Shown here piece after piece: positions 6,907-9,481 of a DNA stretch of 9,481 nt (the stretch's first letter is position 1; each line of letters begins with the position of its first letter). The stretch comes from Candidatus Sulfotelmatobacter sp. Its GTDB lineage: Bacteria > Acidobacteriota > Terriglobia > Terriglobales > Acidobacteriaceae. The stretch covers positions 1-9,481 of the forward strand of contig JASHRB010000014.1 in NCBI GenBank assembly GCA_030037575.1. Reading direction: 5' to 3'. The translations under genes were made by a program, and so were the position numbers. The notes under the pieces were generated by a model. That model was not told the origin of the DNA. It did not search any database and saw nothing but the letters and a program-made list of their open reading frames with translations.

Positions 6907-7662
6907 ATGCCCAAAGCTGAAGGCAAATTGTCGTTCCGGGCTTTTCTTAGCTCCAATTGGCGCAGACTTGCGGGCTTTCTCTACTTTAGGGGTTTTGATC
7001 GATACGCTTGGCCCAAGCACATCCTCGGGCTCGCGCTCCTGCTCTCCCTCATCGCGCCTGCCGCACTTGCAGCACAAGATATCGTTGCACGCGGCCGGAT
7101 TGTCGATCCGCAAACGCAGCCGCTCGCCACGAGTGAAAAGGCTCACCCGCCTCCACTATTGGGAACCGTCGTTGACACGTTTGGCGCGGTGATTGCCGGG
7201 GCGACCGTGCAGGTTCGGAGCGCAGACGATACAGTCCAAAGAACCACACGGTCGGACAGGAACGGCTCGTTCATTGTTTCCGGACTCCCGACGGGCAATT
7301 ATCGACTCGTGGTATCGAATCCCGGTTTTGAAAGCAAAGAAATCTCCGTCACCATAGGGGCCACCAGTGCGCCGGCCCGGCTGGGCGTCTCTCTGGCTGT
7401 AAGCGCCGTAAGCACCACCATCAACGTGCAGGGCCGGGCGGATGACCTCGTTGGAATTGCCAGTTCCGCTGGCCAAGTAACGGTGGGCGCAGAGCAACTC
7501 AAGAATCGTCCGATTCTTCGCTCGGGAGAGATTTTGGAGGCGCTTCCCGGTCTCATCATCACCCAACACGCCGGGGCGGCAAGGCCAACCAATATTTTAT
7601 GCGCGGCTTCAATCTCGACCACGGCACGGACATCGCCATTTTTCTGGACGGCATACCGCTGA
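6907..7662 (+). CDS. TonB-dependent receptor, N-terminal part (frameshifted)
   Basis: ATG 6907 with GGAG ten bases upstream opens an outer-membrane receptor. Residues 1-36 are an unusually long, basic leader. Residues 37-57 (HILGLALLLSLIAPAALA, then AQD) are the hydrophobic part and cut site of the signal peptide. Residues about 84-155 are a carboxypeptidase-regulatory-like beta domain (LLGTVVDTFGAVIAGATVQV, then RSDRNGSFIVSGLPTGNYRLVV). The plug begins near residue 180 and reaches LRSGEILEALPGLIITQHAG (204-223). Beyond this the listed frame reads about 28 residues of nonsense before its stop near 7662. The correct continuation is in another frame, described in the next entry. Together they would transport a ligand across the outer membrane using TonB-ExbBD energy; the ligand is unknown. 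It is separated from the DUF3604 gene by 617 nt, so it is probably transcribed on its own. Confidence 0.88.
   Translation: MPKAEGKLSFRAFLSSNWRRLAGFLYFRGFDRYAWPKHILGLALLLSLIAPAALAAQDIVARGRIVDPQTQPLATSEKAHPPPLLGTVVDTFGAVIAGATVQVRSADDTVQRTTRSDRNGSFIVSGLPTGNYRLVVSNPGFESKEISVTIGATSAPARLGVSLAVSAVSTTINVQGRADDLVGIASSAGQVTVGAEQLKNRPILRSGEILEALPGLIITQHAGAARPTNILCAASISTTARTSPFFWTAYR
7573..7576 (+). other. Frameshift site: G run short by one
   Basis: The read GCC-GGGG-CGGCAAGG gives HAGAARPTN. With five G instead of four it gives HAGGGKANQYFMRGFNLDHG, the highly conserved plug motif of this receptor type. The break is therefore one missing base in a homopolymer, caused by a sequencing slip or a real deletion. 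Confidence 0.85.
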
Positions 7663-9481
7663 ACCTGCCGTCGCACGCGCACGGCGAGGGGTACTCGGAC
7701 ATGAACACCGTCATCCCGGAGTTTGTGGAGCGGGTGGATGCCGAGAAAGGTCCTTATTACGCCGATGTCGGCGACTATGGCTCGGCGGGAAATGCCCAAG
7801 TGGTGTATTACAAGACGCTGCCCCGGAACTTCTTCCAGGTCGAGGGCGGCATGTATCAGTTTGCGCGGTTCGTTTTCGGTGTATCGCGAAAGCTCGGCCA
7901 GGGCAACTTGCTGTACGGCGGAGAAGCGTATCACGATGACGGCCCATGGGTGCATCCGGACAACTATTACAAGTTCAACGGCCTTGTAACCTACAGCCAG
8001 GGAACGGAGGCCAAGGGTTTCAGCATCACGACCCGGGCTTACGATGGAGCTCGATGGAACTCGAGCGATCAGCTCCCCTATACGGCCATACCCGTCGTGG
8101 GTTTCTGGGGCGCACTGAACCCGTCTGACGGCGGCAGATCGCAGCGTTATAGCTTGCAGGGCGAATGGCATGGCAAGGGCGCAAATTCCGAAACGACAAT
8201 CATGGCCTACGGGTTCTATTACGATCTGAATTTGTTCTCCGATTTTACCTACTACCTGGTCGATCCCTATAAGGGCGATCAGTTCGAACAGCAAGACCGG
8301 CGCTGGGTGGCGGGGTTCGACCTGCGCCATGCGATTTTCGGCGAATTCCTTGGCCGCAAGACGGAAACCACGCTCGGCATGCAGCTCCGCAACGATTGGG
8401 TCCACAACGGACTTTTCCGGACGGAAAATCGCGTGCGCACGAGCAAAACCTACTACACCGCTAACTATCTGGATCAACCGTCCCACCTGGATCAGGTGGC
8501 GGTTTTGCCCGCGGCCACGGATTTGAATAGATTTACAGAGACGATAGTAAGTCCCTGGGTGACAACCAAGATTCAGTGGGCGAGTAAATTTCGCTCCATC
8601 CTGGCCCTGCGCGGCGACGACGGCAAAGGTGTGGTCACCAGCTTTACGAACCCCATCAACCCCAACTATCCCAACTATCCCAATAACTACCCTGCCAACT
8701 TCAACCCCAATACAGACCGATCGGTCAATCAGTTCCTGCCAAGCCCGAAAGCGAGTTTGATCTTCGGCCCGTGGGTCAATACGGAGTTCTATGTGCAGGG
8801 GGGATTCAGTTACCACACCAACGACGTGCGTGGCTCGACGCAACGCTATGAACCGGTTTCGCCGGACTATCCTTACTACAACACGCCGAACCCCATTAAA
8901 ATCCCCTTCCTGGTCCAAACCAAAGGCGCGGAAGTCGGCGTGCGCACTGCGGCCATTGAACGTCTGCAAAGTACAGTTGAGATCTGGTATCTCCACAGTA
9001 ATTCCGAATTGCTGCAGGATGGCGACACCGGAGGCACGTCTGCCTCACTTCAGTCGAGCAACCGCTACGGCGTAGAAGTTGGGAACTACTACACGCCCAT
9101 GGAACATTTGGTTTTTGACGCCGACTTTGCGGACTCCCGCGCCATTTTTACCCAAAACGACCCAGACGATTCGACGTTTTACACCTCGACCCCAACGGGT
9201 CCCCAGCTGTGCGCAAAAAACTCGAATTGCTTTGGGCTTATTCCGAACGGGGGTGGCGCTTACCTGCAAAATCCGTACGGCAAAGAGGTGCCCGAAGCAG
9301 TTCGCTGGGTGGTTGCAGCGGGCGCCACACTCGAGAATTACAAACGCTTTTCGGCGAGTTTACGCCTGCGCTACTTTGGCCCGCGCCCTTTGACGTCCGA
9401 CGCAATTTATACGTCGCCCTCAACAGCGTTGGTCAACCTCGCGGCCAGTTACAAGTTCAACGAGAATTGGAGCCTTTGGGG
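7578..9481 (+). CDS. TonB-dependent receptor, plug and barrel (continues past window)
   Basis: I translated this frame codon by codon and it is open from 7578 to the window end, so the 3' end is missing. It first completes the plug: GGKANQYFMRGFNLDHGTD, FLDGIPLNLPSHAHGEGY, VIPEFVERVDAEKGPYYADV and GDYGSAGNAQVVYYKTLP. The beta barrel follows, with alternating strands rich in aromatic residues (such as FQVEGGMYQFARFVFGVSRK, LLYGGEAYHDDGPWVHPDNY, then KRFSASLRLRYFGPRPL near the end). About 634 residues are visible; with the N-terminal part the product would be about 858 residues so far, near full size, so only the last strands should be missing. If translated alone, the first ATG would be 7599 inside the plug, and such a fragment would lack a signal peptide. 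The reverse strand is also open over 7299-8996, but only as a mirror of this gene. Confidence 0.9.
8661..8687 (+). repeat. Nine-base tandem repeat coding Pro-Asn-Tyr
   Basis: CCCAACTAT occurs twice in tandem (8661-8669, 8670-8678), then a diverged copy CCCAATAAC. It lies in an Asn/Pro-rich stretch of the receptor (NPINPNYPNYPNNYPANF), probably a surface-exposed extracellular loop. The repeat keeps the frame. Confidence 0.6.

Noticed and set aside
7299..8996. 565-codon open frame on the minus strand
   Set aside because: It lies wholly opposite the TonB receptor, whose plus-strand translation shows clear family motifs throughout. The minus product has no recognisable domain and is explained by codon bias mirrored on the other strand.
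1..9481. CRISPR array, tRNA or rRNA genes
   Set aside because: I saw no regularly spaced repeats, cloverleaf-like stretches or ribosomal RNA signatures.

Overview
The window is a bacterial chromosomal segment from a moderately GC-rich, Gram-negative organism. Evidence for a double membrane is a TonB-dependent outer-membrane receptor, a membrane-anchored parvulin-type foldase and several signal peptides. The receptor has an N-terminal carboxypeptidase-regulatory-like domain, a layout very common in Acidobacteriota, so that phylum is my best guess. The guess rests on family habit only; no rRNA or marker gene is present.

Left part (1-4300), all on the plus strand and tightly packed: the 3' part of a DUF1254/DUF1214 protein whose 5' end lies outside the window; a membrane-anchored PpiC-type peptidyl-prolyl isomerase; then three consecutive HupE/UreJ-type membrane proteins. 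The three overlap or nearly abut (41 nt gap after the isomerase, then a 19 nt overlap, then a 4 nt ATGA overlap), so they read as one operon. The first two keep the His-X5-Asp-His motif of nickel-permease HupE proteins; the third has lost it.

Middle part (4337-6289): a large exported DUF3604 protein with PHP-like metal-binding motifs, started by TTG behind a strong Shine-Dalgarno sequence. It is followed by about 617 bases (6290-6906) with no convincing gene, only tiny ORFs, one weak hairpin and a short direct repeat.

Right part (6907-9481): a TonB-dependent receptor running off the window end. Its reading frame is broken once, at a run of four G (7573-7576). Adding one G restores an uninterrupted receptor with all expected plug motifs, so this is either a sequencing or assembly slip or a recent frameshift.

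Working idea (inference): the genes could form a cell-envelope metal acquisition and use module, with an outer-membrane receptor, inner-membrane HupE-type metal transporters, a foldase, and a secreted metal-dependent DUF3604 enzyme. No substrate can be read from the sequence alone.
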